A stretch of 64,000 nucleotides of DNA from Rhizobium metallidurans (GTDB lineage Bacteria; Pseudomonadota; Alphaproteobacteria; Rhizobiales; Rhizobiaceae): the NCBI RefSeq assembly GCF_014196505.1, contig NZ_JACIDW010000005.1, forward strand, positions 153,002 to 217,001. The letters run 5' to 3'. Below are positions 17,530 through 26,527 of this stretch, piece by piece. The position numbers and the translations under genes are program-made. Under the pieces are notes generated by a model. That model was not told where the DNA came from, did not search any database, and saw only the letters and a list, made by a program, of their open reading frames with translations. Position 1 is the stretch's first letter. Each line of letters opens with the position of its first letter.

Positions 17530-19005
17530 TTAGAGGTTGTCGTGCCAGGTGCGGCCGTCACGCTCGATGAGCGCGATCGACTGGCTCGGGCCCCAGGTGC
17601 CCGCCGTGTAGCCCTGAACCTTCTGGCCGGTGGATTCCCAACCCTTGAGGATCGGGTCGACCCACTGCCACGCCGCTTCCACTTCGTCGCGGCGCATGAA
17701 CAGCGTCTGGTTCGAACGGATGACGTCCATCAGCAGGCGCTCGTAGGCGTCGGGATTACGAACCTGGAAGGAATCGGCGAAGCTCATGTCGAGCGAAACC
17801 TCGCGCAGGCGCATGCCGCCCGGACCAGGATCCTTGATCATCAGCGACTGCTTGACGCCTTCGTCGGGCTGCAGGCGGATGATGAGCTGGTTCTGGTTGA
17901 TGCGTCCGGCCGACTGGTCGAAGACAGAGTGCGGGATCGACTTGAAGGTGATGACGATCTCAGACATGCGGCCGGCAAGACGCTTGCCGGTGCGGATGTA
18001 GAAGGGAACGCCAGCCCAGCGCCAGTTGTTGATCTCGGCCTTGATGGCGACGAAGGTCTCGGTGTTGGACACGCCGCCTTCGAGCTCTTCGAGGTAACCC
18101 TTGACCGGGCCGCCCGCCGAAGCGCCGGCACGATACTGTCCGCGCACGGTGGTCTGCTCGACATTCGACGCGTCGATGGGCTTCAGCGCGCGCAGCACCT
18201 TCAGCTTCTCGTCGCGAACCGCTTCGGAATCCATCGAGGACGGGACTTCCATGGCGACCAGGCAGACCAGCTGCATGATGTGGTTCTGAACCATGTCGCG
18301 CAGCGCGCCCGCGGTGTCGTAGTAGCCGGCACGGCCTTCGAGGCCGACGGATTCGGCAACGGTGATCTGCACATGGTCGATATGGTTGGCGTTCCACAGC
18401 GGCTCATAGAGGGCGTTGGCGAAGCGCAGCGCCATCAGGTTCTGCACCGTCTCCTTGCCGAGATAGTGGTCGATGCGGAAAATCTGCTCTTCCTTGAAGA
18501 CCTTGCCGATCGTGTCGTTGAGCTGCAGCGCGGAAGCGAGGTCGCGGCCGATCGGCTTCTCGACGACGATGCGGGTCGACTTGGTGATCAGCTTGTGGTC
18601 GTGGATCTTCTGCGAGATGTCGCCGAAGATGCCCGGCGCGACGGCCAGGTAGAAGGCGCGCACGCGGTCCTTGCCCTCGTCGAGCAGCTTCTTCAGCTGG
18701 TCCCAACCGGCGTCGGAGCGGGCGTCGACAGGCACGTAGTACAGGCGCTCGCAGAACTTGGCGACTTCGGCCTCGTTGTACTCGCCCTTCTTCAGGTGCT
18801 CCTTGAGCGCGTCCTGCGCGAACTTGCGGTATTCTTCGTGGGTCAGCGCGCTTCTGGAAGCGCCGATGATGCGGGTCGGCTCGGAGAACTGGCCTTCGAT
18901 CTGACGATGGTAGAGGGCCGGCAGCAACTTGCGCTCGGCAAGGTCGCCACTGCCGCCAAAGACGACGTAATCGAAAGGTTCAACGGGAATGATTTGGCTG
19001 CTCAT
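17530..19005 (-). CDS. zwf: Zwf, glucose-6-phosphate dehydrogenase
   Basis: Zwf oxidises glucose 6-phosphate to 6-phosphogluconolactone with NADP. The protein has 491 residues from ATG 19005; a TTG five codons upstream is less likely. Motifs are VVFGGSGDLAERKLLPALY at the N-terminus (nucleotide binding) and RIDHYLGKETVQN, the active-site signature with the conserved Asp and His. First gene of zwf-pgl-edd. The 134 bases upstream contain AATCGATT (19049-19056), a short palindrome that might be part of an operator. Confidence 0.97.
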   Translation of the reverse strand: MSSQIIPVEPFDYVVFGGSGDLAERKLLPALYHRQIEGQFSEPTRIIGASRSALTHEEYRKFAQDALKEHLKKGEYNEAEVAKFCERLYYVPVDARSDAGWDQLKKLLDEGKDRVRAFYLAVAPGIFGDISQKIHDHKLITKSTRIVVEKPIGRDLASALQLNDTIGKVFKEEQIFRIDHYLGKETVQNLMALRFANALYEPLWNANHIDHVQITVAESVGLEGRAGYYDTAGALRDMVQNHIMQLVCLVAMEVPSSMDSEAVRDEKLKVLRALKPIDASNVEQTTVRGQYRAGASAGGPVKGYLEELEGGVSNTETFVAIKAEINNWRWAGVPFYIRTGKRLAGRMSEIVITFKSIPHSVFDQSAGRINQNQLIIRLQPDEGVKQSLMIKDPGPGGMRLREVSLDMSFADSFQVRNPDAYERLLMDVIRSNQTLFMRRDEVEAAWQWVDPILKGWESTGQKVQGYTAGTWGPSQSIALIERDGRTWHDNL

Positions 19006-19139
19006 GAGGCTATCTCTCAATCAGACTGGTTCATGGCCTCTTTAATCTAATCGATTTAAAAAAGCCAGTGTGCGCTGCAACGAATTTGTCCGGCACTGGT
19101 TTTAGATCGAAAAGCCGCGTGAGGAAATCCGCAATCTGA

Positions 19140-20438
19140 CTAAAACTTGTCGCGCAGGGCAAACCAGGAAAGTGCCAGGAAGAGCAGGGGAGCGCGCATC
19201 GCCCGACCACCGGGGAAGGCCGGGATTTTAAGTGCCTTGAAGAGCTCGAGATCGCCGGATTTCCCGATCACGGTCTCGGCGTAGAGCCGCCCACAATAGT
19301 TGGCAAGCATCACGCCGTGGCCTGAATAGCCGCCGATCGAGGTGACGCCGGGCATAACCTCGCGCACGAAAGGCTGCCTCGGCATGGTGATGGCGACCGA
19401 TCCTCCCCAGGCATGGGTGATCTCGACATTGCCGAGTTCCGGATAGATCTCGGCGATCTGGCGGCCGATATGCTCGGAAATATCGCGCGGATTGTCGGCC
19501 GTATAGGCCTCGCGCCCTCCAAACAGCAGCCGCCCGTCCTTGGATTTTCTGAAATAGCGCACGACGAAACGCGAATCGGCGACGGCCTCGCCGCCCGGAA
19601 TGACCGTGGATGTCTCGCCGAGCGGCACGGTCGCGCCGATGAAGGAGCGGATCGGCATGACATGGCTTGCGGTGATCGGCTCGAGATTTTCGATATAGCC
19701 GTTGCAGGCGATCAGCGCCTTGTCGGCGGTGATCCGCCCTCGCGGCGTGTCGATCGTCACTTTGCCGCCACCCTGGCGGATCGCCGTCGCCTTGGTCATT
19801 TCGAAGACCTGAGCGCCGGAAGCCGCCGCCGCCCGCGCCAGCCCGACCAGGAGCTTCAACGGGTGGATGTGGCCGGTGCCGGTGTCGCGCACGCCGCAGA
19901 AAAAGCGCGTCGACCCCAGCCGCTCCTGCGTTTCCGCTCTGTCCATGAAGGTGGCGTGCGGGTAGCCGTAGCGGCTGGCGGCGATCTCCGCATTTGCGCG
20001 AAAGTCCTTCTCGTAGCTCGCCTTGTGCGCCACATTCATCTGGCCCGGCATGAAATCGATATCGATCTGGTGCTCGGTCGCGAAATCAAGCAGGTGCTTC
20101 TTGGCGTCCTCGGCCAGATCGAACAGCGCCTTCGATCGCTCGAAGCCGATCTCTTCTTCCAGTTCCTCCGGCCACGAGCGCTGGCCGGTGCCGAGCTGCC
20201 CGCCATTGCGGCCGGACGCGCCATCGCCGAACCGGCAGACCTCGATGAGCACCACCGACACGCCCGCCTTGGCGAGATGATAGGCCGCCTGCAGCCCGGT
20301 ATAGCCGCCGCCGATAATGGCGACGTCGCATGTCTTCGATCCGTCGAGTTCAGGATAGGTGGGCCGCTCGCCCACTGTGGCCTGATACCATGAAATGCCG
20401 GGCGCGATCGGGCTCTGCCATTTCTGTTCGGATGTCAT
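19140..20438 (-). CDS. FAD oxidoreductase, gamma-glutamylputrescine oxidase-like (PuuB-like)
   Basis: A 432-residue flavoprotein of the DAO family. The FAD site is CDVAIIGGGYTGLQAAYHLA, followed by GASGRNGGQLGTGQRSWPEE, typical of PuuB and related amine oxidases, and IGGYSGHGVMLANYCGRL at the C-terminal end. PuuB oxidises gamma-glutamylputrescine. The preceding gene, 10 bases upstream, encodes a PuuA-like ligase, which supports this role. Substrate specificity within the family is not readable from sequence, so I leave the symbol empty. Confidence 0.85.
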   Translation of the reverse strand: MTSEQKWQSPIAPGISWYQATVGERPTYPELDGSKTCDVAIIGGGYTGLQAAYHLAKAGVSVVLIEVCRFGDGASGRNGGQLGTGQRSWPEELEEEIGFERSKALFDLAEDAKKHLLDFATEHQIDIDFMPGQMNVAHKASYEKDFRANAEIAASRYGYPHATFMDRAETQERLGSTRFFCGVRDTGTGHIHPLKLLVGLARAAAASGAQVFEMTKATAIRQGGGKVTIDTPRGRITADKALIACNGYIENLEPITASHVMPIRSFIGATVPLGETSTVIPGGEAVADSRFVVRYFRKSKDGRLLFGGREAYTADNPRDISEHIGRQIAEIYPELGNVEITHAWGGSVAITMPRQPFVREVMPGVTSIGGYSGHGVMLANYCGRLYAETVIGKSGDLELFKALKIPAFPGGRAMRAPLLFLALSWFALRDKF

Positions 20439-20448
20439 GACGCGATCC

Positions 20449-21885
20449 TCACACGTTGAGCAGGAGGAATTCGCGTTCCCACGGGCTGATCACCTGCATG
20501 AAGGTCTCGAACTCGCCGCGCTTGACACCGGCATAGAGCCCGATGAACTCGCGGCCGAACACCTCTTCGAAGGCCGGCTCGTCCTCCATCAGGGCGACCG
20601 CTTCAAGCAGCCCACGCGGCAGGTCGATCGAGCCTTCGTTGGCCGAATCCTCGGTCGGCGCCGTCGGCTCGATCTCCTTCATGATGCCCAAGAGACCGCA
20701 GGCAAGTGAAGCCGCCAGCGCCAGATAGGGGTTGGCGTCGGAACTCGGCAGCCGGTTCTCGACGCGCCGCGCCTGCGGGTCCGAAACCGGTACGCGGAAC
20801 GCCGTCGTGCGGTTGTCGTAGCCCCATGCGTTGTTGACAGGGCACGACATGTCGGGCGTCAGGCGGCGGTAGGAGTTGACGTATGGCGCCAGCATGCAGA
20901 GTGCGCTCGGCACGTATTTCTGCATCCCGCCGATGAAGTGGAAGAACTCCCTGGAGGGCGAGCCATCGGGGTTGGAGAATACGTTCTTGCCCGTGTCCTC
21001 GTGGATGACGGACTGGTGGATGTGCATCGCCGATCCGGCCTGGCCCTGCATCGGCTTGGCCATGAAGGTGGCGTAGATGCCATGCTTCATCGCCGCCTCG
21101 CGGATCGTGCGCTTGAACATGAAGACCTGGTCGGCAAGCTCGATCGGATTGCCGTGGCGCAGGTTGATCTCGAGCTGCGCCGGGCCTTCCTCGTGGATCA
21201 GCGTGTCGATCTCCAGCCCCTGCTTTTCGGAGAAGTGGTAGATGTCGTCGATCAGTTCGTCGAACTCGTTGATCCCGGCGATCGAATAGCCCTGACCGCC
21301 CAGAATGGCGCGGCCCGAGCGGCCTTTCGGCGGATGCAGCGGATAGTCGGGGTCGTCGTTCTTGGCGACGAGATAGAACTCGATCTCAGGCGCCACCACC
21401 GGCTTCCAGCCGCGGTCGTGATAGAGCTTCAGCACCTGCTTCAGCACGTTGCGCGGCGTATAGGGCACTTCGTGGCCATCGGCGCTGACGACGTCGCAGA
21501 TCACCTGCGCGGTCGGATCGGTCTCCCACGGCACCACGGACAGCGTCGAAAGGTCGGGCACCAGCTTGAGATCGCTGTCGCGCGGTTCGTAGCGGAAGCT
21601 TTCGGTTTCCTCGGGATATTCGCCCGAAATCGTGTGCCGATAGATCGCGGACGGCAACGCCAGCGATGTGTTCGAGGTGAATTTCGAACTCGGCATCATC
21701 TTGCCGCGTGGCACGCCGGCCAGATCGGGCGTGATGCATTCGATGTCTTCGATCCCGCGTGCCCGCAAGAACTGCGCTGCTTCCTTCCAGGAGGCCACGC
21801 CGCGAAGATATCCAGGGTCCGGGGGGGATTTCTTCGAGGCGGGAACGTTCTTGGCAGGTTTCAGCGTCGTCTTTTTTGGGGACAT
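20449..21885 (-). CDS. Glutamine-synthetase-family ligase, PuuA-like
   Basis: A 478-residue member of the glutamine synthetase superfamily. Visible motifs are PEIEFYLVAK, GPAQLEINL, AGSAMHIHQS and NRLPSSDANPYLALAASLA. It is the short form used by gamma-glutamyl-polyamine ligases. ATG at 21885 (MSPKKTTLKP) has only a weak ribosome binding site; the Lys-rich first 25 residues are probably a disordered extension. The frame stays open far upstream, but that part lies opposite a conserved flavoprotein gene and is not coding. Together with the PuuB-like gene it probably degrades putrescine; true nitrogen assimilation is less likely. Confidence 0.85.
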   Translation of the reverse strand: MSPKKTTLKPAKNVPASKKSPPDPGYLRGVASWKEAAQFLRARGIEDIECITPDLAGVPRGKMMPSSKFTSNTSLALPSAIYRHTISGEYPEETESFRYEPRDSDLKLVPDLSTLSVVPWETDPTAQVICDVVSADGHEVPYTPRNVLKQVLKLYHDRGWKPVVAPEIEFYLVAKNDDPDYPLHPPKGRSGRAILGGQGYSIAGINEFDELIDDIYHFSEKQGLEIDTLIHEEGPAQLEINLRHGNPIELADQVFMFKRTIREAAMKHGIYATFMAKPMQGQAGSAMHIHQSVIHEDTGKNVFSNPDGSPSREFFHFIGGMQKYVPSALCMLAPYVNSYRRLTPDMSCPVNNAWGYDNRTTAFRVPVSDPQARRVENRLPSSDANPYLALAASLACGLLGIMKEIEPTAPTEDSANEGSIDLPRGLLEAVALMEDEPAFEEVFGREFIGLYAGVKRGEFETFMQVISPWEREFLLLNV

Positions 21886-22011
21886 GACACACCGGTTTAC
21901 GTTGATCTTGCAGCCATAATAACCGGAGTTTGGCAATTGGCGAGGGGGGACGCACGTTGACTTTCGCCTATTGATGGAAAAAGAAGGCGCCTTTCGACGA
22001 AGGAAACGGCC

Positions 22012-23193
22012 GTGCAGCGAAGAAGCGATGTAATCGTCATAGGCGCGGGCGCCGCCGGCATGATGTGCGCCATCCGCGCCGGCCAGCGCGGCCGCTCGGT
22101 GGTCGTGCTCGATCACGCCAAGGCGCCCGGCGACAAGATCCGCATTTCCGGCGGCGGTCGCTGCAACTTCACCAATATTCACGCCTCGCCGAAGAATTTC
22201 CTGTCGGCCAATCCGCATTTCATGAAGTCGGCGCTCGCCCGCTTCACGCCATCGGACTTCGTCGCCATGGTCGATCGCCACAGGATCGCCTGGCATGAGA
22301 AGACGCTGGGCCAGCTGTTTTGCGATGACAGCGCCAAGGACATCATCCGCATGCTGCTGGACGAGATGCAGGCGGCTGGCGCGAGGCTCGAGCTGCGCAC
22401 CGAGATCGTCGCTGTCGAAAAGACCGAAGACGGCTTTCGCGTCTCGACCTCCGAGGGCGAGTATCTCGCAACGTCGCTGGTGATCGCGACCGGCGGCAAG
22501 TCGATACCGAAGATGGGCGCGACCGGTTTCGCCTATCGCATCGCCGAACAGTTCGGCTTGCCCATGATCGAAACCCGTCCCGGCCTCGTGCCGCTGACGC
22601 TCGACCCGCAACTGCTCGAAAGCGTCGCGCCGCTCTCGGGGATCGCCGCCCCCGCCGAACTCAGGCATGGCAAGACGGCGTTTCGCGAGGCGCTGCTCTT
22701 CACCCATCGCGGCCTGAGCGGCCCGGCCATCCTGCAGATCTCCTCCTACTGGCGCGAGGGCGACGAGATCACCGTCGATATCGAACCGGACGTCGATCTC
22801 CTCGCGCATCTTAAGACGGCAAAGCAGGCGAACGGTCGCCAGTCGGCGCAGACCGCGCTCGGCGAGGTGCTACCCAAGCGCCTGGCGCAATATCTGACCG
22901 AGCGCGCCGGCGTCACCGGCAACATGGCCGACATGTCCGACAAGGTGCTGGCGCGTCTGGTCGATGCCGCGCAGAACTGGACGATCAAGCCTTCGGGCTC
23001 CGAGGGCTATCGCACGGCCGAAGTCACGCTCGGTGGTATCGATACCGCGGCGCTCGATTCCCGCAGCATGCAGGCCAAGACCGTCCCCGGCCTTCATTTC
23101 ATCGGCGAATGCGTCGACGTGACCGGCTGGCTCGGCGGCTACAATTTCCAGTGGGCCTGGGCATCGGGCGTCGCGGCTGGTGACAGTCTATAA
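22012..23193 (+). CDS. HI0933/BaiN-family flavoprotein
   Basis: A 393-residue NAD(P)/FAD-dependent oxidoreductase of the HI0933 (YhiN) family. Motifs are VIVIGAGAAGMMCAIRAG at the N-terminus for FAD binding, then KIRISGGGRCNFTNI, and the C-terminal GLHFIGECVDVTGWLGGYN. Substrates of most members are unknown; one homologue in gut bacteria, BaiN, acts on steroids. The start is GTG at 22012 after GAAGGAAA. It is divergent from the PuuA-like gene, with 126 bases between them. Confidence 0.9.
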   Translation: MQRRSDVIVIGAGAAGMMCAIRAGQRGRSVVVLDHAKAPGDKIRISGGGRCNFTNIHASPKNFLSANPHFMKSALARFTPSDFVAMVDRHRIAWHEKTLGQLFCDDSAKDIIRMLLDEMQAAGARLELRTEIVAVEKTEDGFRVSTSEGEYLATSLVIATGGKSIPKMGATGFAYRIAEQFGLPMIETRPGLVPLTLDPQLLESVAPLSGIAAPAELRHGKTAFREALLFTHRGLSGPAILQISSYWREGDEITVDIEPDVDLLAHLKTAKQANGRQSAQTALGEVLPKRLAQYLTERAGVTGNMADMSDKVLARLVDAAQNWTIKPSGSEGYRTAEVTLGGIDTAALDSRSMQAKTVPGLHFIGECVDVTGWLGGYNFQWAWASGVAAGDSL

Positions 23194-23357
23194 AGCCTAT
23201 TCTTCGTAGAGATGAAACCAGTTGCAGGATTCAAGAGTTCTTAAGCAGGGTGCGCCATCCTGTCTCGGTGACGTGCTTAAATTGGCTTCCTAAATAAGGC
23301 TTTACGAGCACAGTCTTTTGTTGGATTGTTGTGACATACAGAAGTGAGGTTCTGCAG

Positions 23358-23501
23358 ATGAACAAGAACACACGACGCGCCCGCGCCATCGCAATTGCCA
23401 AGGCCCAGCCGGATACACGGCTTGTCGCAATCCGCTACGTCGTGCTGGCCGCCAGCGCCGCCGCCGCCGTCATGGCGCTGCTCCTGCCACGGATGCTCTA
23501 A
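23358..23501 (+). CDS. Small single-pass membrane protein, 47 residues
   Basis: A short gene beginning MNKNTRRARAIAIAKAQPD: a strongly basic N-terminus, then a hydrophobic Ala/Leu/Val segment (VVLAASAAAAVMALLL) and PRML at the end. ATG at 23358 is preceded by GAGG at proper distance. Such a topology fits a small inner-membrane protein with the N-terminus inside. No homologue comes to mind and no function is claimed. It stands alone between the flavoprotein and the chemoreceptor genes. Confidence 0.55.
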   Translation: MNKNTRRARAIAIAKAQPDTRLVAIRYVVLAASAAAAVMALLLPRML

Positions 23502-23805
23502 GGCCCTCCTCGCAATAGGACGAGACCTTGCCGTGCGCTGATGCGCTTGCATCTTCAAACGTGCGCGAACGTTATGGCTTGCGGCAATATCCAGCCATTT
23601 AAGCTTATATAAAAATTAACGCATCTTCTGCAAAGCTCTAAAGTATGACTTATGGGCGCTTCGCACTTGCGGAGCGTGACAGGCAATGATTGCCGTCCGA
23701 GCATGCGCTCGCGATTCCCCATTGTTCCAAATTGTTCGATGCACTCAGCCGACGCGCGATGTCGCCGCCGGTGGGAGGAGTGGTGTATGGAAGGCCGGAA
23801 CCCGC
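23502..23805 (+). other. Non-coding stretch before first chemoreceptor gene
   Basis: About 300 bases without a convincing gene. The middle (about 23600-23650) is AT-rich against the background and probably holds the chemoreceptor promoter, but no clear -35/-10 pair stands out. The chemoreceptor frame is open back to 23686, but that part lacks a hydrophobic leader and reads poorly. Confidence 0.4.
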
Positions 23806-26334
23806 ATGTTTATTGACAGGATTCTTTCCCGTTTCAGGATCAAGACCAAGGTCCTTATCTTCGTCTTGCCGTTTGTTTTAAGTATTTCCGCAGTTGGCTT
23901 CACCGGCCTTTACGCGTCCGGCCTGCTTCAGGGCCGAATGGAGATCTCCAACAGCGTCCTTCAGTCGCTGAGCGGCTTCAAGGATCTCTTCGGCTCCATG
24001 GATGACTTTCTGCGTGTGACCAACGAGGAAGCACGCGACAAGCTTTACGCCGATGTCGCCACCCAGCATGCGACGCTCAACGCCACGCTGAAGCAGATCG
24101 GCGACAATGCCGGCCGCGCCAATTTGCAGGCCGCGACCGATGGAACCTCGCGCATCTCCGATACCGTCGGCAAGCTCTGGACCCTGCACGAACAGGAAGT
24201 CGCCCTGCGCAAGTCCATCGACGAAGCCCAGAAGGTGATGATCTCCAGCCGCTTCAACGTCAATTACGACGCCCAGCAGCTGCAGGAAAATATCCGCAAC
24301 GACGAAGGCAACGCCACCGCGACGCTGCGCGCCGCCGATCGGCTCCTGAAGGGCGGCGACGCTCTGGCGGCCGTGATGGCCGATTTCGGCAAGGCGCAGC
24401 TGCCGGCCGACAAGCTCAAGGTCGTCACCGACGCGTTCCCCGGCATCCTGAAAGCCCAGCGTCTGATCGAGATTTCCGTTCCGCAGAACCAGAAGAGCAT
24501 GACGCAGTCGCTGTCGCAGACGATCAGCGACGTGAAGGCGCAGGCGACCGCCGCCGACGCCGGCACCGATGAGGCGATCGCCAATCTCGGACGCCTGGTC
24601 TCGCGCTTCCGCCAGATGTCGACCTACACCCAGCTGACGGCGACGCAGATGATGCGGGCCGCCACGACCACCTTCGTCGAGCTCGACAGCCGCATCGCCC
24701 AGACGAATTCCGTACTGGAAGATACGCGACGCCTCGAAAGCGCGATCTATTCGCTGCAGCTGGTGCTCGGCGAATTCGCCGCCAAGCCCGACAAGGACAA
24801 CCGCGTCCGCCTGCAGCAGGAAATCGCCACGCTCGGCACCAACCTCAACACGTTGCTCGCCAGCGCCAAGGGCATGAATTTCGCCGAGGACATCGTCGCG
24901 GCGATGTCGCCGGCGCTTGCCTCCATGGCCAAGGATGCCGAGAGCCTCGTCGCCACCATCGACCAGCGCGTCGCCGACTTTGCCTCCGCCCGCCAGCAGC
25001 TGAACGCCGTCTGGGGCGAACTCACCGCCTTCGCCGAGCTGCAGAAGCAGACCGCCGGCGCCGAACGCACCCAGGCCAACGGCATCTCCGTTCTCACCAC
25101 CGGTCTTGGCATCCTGTTGTCCGTCGTCGGCGGCATCGCGTTGGTGCTGACCCTGCAGCGGCCGATCGGCCAGATCACGTCGGCGATGCGCCGCATCGCC
25201 GATGGCGCGCTCGACACCAGCATCAGCGGCGAGCAGCGTCATGACGAAATCGGCGACATGGCCCGCGCGCTCGGCATCTTCAAGGAAAACGCCATCTCCA
25301 AGATCCGTATCGAGGAGCAGAGCGACGAGGAGCGCGCCGCATCCGAGCACGAGCGCCAGCGCAACGACGCCGAAAAGCGCGAGATGGACCGCCAGATCGA
25401 ATTCGCCGTCAACGCGCTTGCATCTGGTCTCGAGCGCATGTCGCAGGGCGACATCTCGACCACGATCGACACGCCCTTCATCGGCCGCCTCGAACAGCTT
25501 CGCCAGGATTTCAACGGCTCGATGATGCGCCTCCAGGCAACCATGAGCCAGATCCGCGACAACGTCGAGATGATCCAGGGCAACGGCAACCAGATGGCCC
25601 AGTCGGCCGAGGATCTCGCCAAGCGCACCGAAAACCAGGCCGCTTCGCTGGAAGAGACCGCCGCCGCCGTCGATCAGATCACCGTCACCGTGCGCTCGTC
25701 CGCCGAGCGCGCAAAGGAGGCCGATCAGGTCGTGCGCCAGGCCAAGCGCAGCGCCGACGACTCCGCCACCGTCGTCAGCAACGCGATCGACGCGATGGGC
25801 CGCATCGAGGAAGCCTCGCATCAGATCGAACAGATCATCGGCGTCATCGACGAGATCGCCTTCCAGACCAACCTTCTGGCATTGAACGCCGGTATCGAGG
25901 CCGCGCGCGCAGGTGAGGCAGGCAAGGGCTTTGCCGTGGTCGCCATGGAAGTCCGCGAACTGGCGCAGCGCTCCGCTGCCGCGGCCCAGGAGATCAAGGG
26001 GCTGATCAACAAGTCGACCAACGAGGTAAACTCCGGTTCGCAGTTCGTGCAGCAGACCGGCACGGTCCTGGCGAAGATCAGCACCCAGATCGTCGCCATC
26101 AGCGAGCATGTCGAAGTCATCGCCCGCGCCAGCCACGATCAGTCCGGCGCGCTGCAGGAGGTCAACACGACCGTCAACCAGATGGACCAGATGACCCAGC
26201 AGAACGCCGCGATGGTCGAGGAGACCACGGCCGCCAGCCGCGAGCTTGCCAACGAGGCCGACGCTCTGCTCCAACTCGTCAGACAGTTCAAGATCGATAG
26301 CGGCAGCCAGGAGCGGGTCTACCGCGCCGCCTGA
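23806..26334 (+). CDS. Methyl-accepting chemotaxis protein 1, long periplasmic sensor
   Basis: An 842-residue chemoreceptor. After a cytoplasmic start (MFIDRILSRFRIKTK) comes membrane segment 1 (LIFVLPFVLSISAVGFTGLY), a long helical periplasmic region of about 385 residues, and membrane segment 2 near 425-450 (GILLSVVGGIALVLTL). Then follow HAMP (RPIGQITSAMRRIADGALD), a second HAMP-like segment, and the signalling hairpin with the tip [20 protein letters not shown]. The sensor length and helix content recall HBM-type receptors; the ligand is unknown. No NWETF-type C-terminal pentapeptide is present. I start at ATG 23806, since the membrane leader begins there. Confidence 0.92.
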   Translation: MFIDRILSRFRIKTKVLIFVLPFVLSISAVGFTGLYASGLLQGRMEISNSVLQSLSGFKDLFGSMDDFLRVTNEEARDKLYADVATQHATLNATLKQIGDNAGRANLQAATDGTSRISDTVGKLWTLHEQEVALRKSIDEAQKVMISSRFNVNYDAQQLQENIRNDEGNATATLRAADRLLKGGDALAAVMADFGKAQLPADKLKVVTDAFPGILKAQRLIEISVPQNQKSMTQSLSQTISDVKAQATAADAGTDEAIANLGRLVSRFRQMSTYTQLTATQMMRAATTTFVELDSRIAQTNSVLEDTRRLESAIYSLQLVLGEFAAKPDKDNRVRLQQEIATLGTNLNTLLASAKGMNFAEDIVAAMSPALASMAKDAESLVATIDQRVADFASARQQLNAVWGELTAFAELQKQTAGAERTQANGISVLTTGLGILLSVVGGIALVLTLQRPIGQITSAMRRIADGALDTSISGEQRHDEIGDMARALGIFKENAISKIRIEEQSDEERAASEHERQRNDAEKREMDRQIEFAVNALASGLERMSQGDISTTIDTPFIGRLEQLRQDFNGSMMRLQATMSQIRDNVEMIQGNGNQMAQSAEDLAKRTENQAASLEETAAAVDQITVTVRSSAERAKEADQVVRQAKRSADDSATVVSNAIDAMGRIEEASHQIEQIIGVIDEIAFQTNLLALNAGIEAARAGEAGKGFAVVAMEVRELAQRSAAAAQEIKGLINKSTNEVNSGSQFVQQTGTVLAKISTQIVAISEHVEVIARASHDQSGALQEVNTTVNQMDQMTQQNAAMVEETTAASRELANEADALLQLVRQFKIDSGSQERVYRAA

Positions 26335-26363
26335 TCGCGCCCATCATATTCGAAAAACATGCG

Positions 26364-26388
26364 ATGGCTCCGGAAACGGAGCCATTTG
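26364..26388 (+). terminator. Hairpin after first chemoreceptor gene
   Basis: ATGGCTCCG (26364-26372), loop GAAA, CGGAGCCAT (26377-26385), then TTT. A GNRA-type loop makes it very stable. The short T-run makes it a weak terminator; it could also protect the mRNA end. Confidence 0.65.
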
Positions 26389-26527
26389 CATGTCGTTCAG
26401 TGGGCGGATGCAGGAAATTACCCGTGCATTCTTGCTGCTCAAAGCATGATATTCGTCAGTTTCGCTGCAATTTATCTTAAAACTTTCCGATTAATTTCGC
26501 CCCGGATTATACGTCAGGGGTGTTTCT

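Noticed and set aside
21886..22809. Upstream extension of the PuuA-like frame by about 300 codons
   Set aside because: It lies opposite the well-conserved HI0933-type flavoprotein gene, lacks family similarity and would precede the normal glutamine-synthetase start; it is an open antisense frame in GC-rich DNA.
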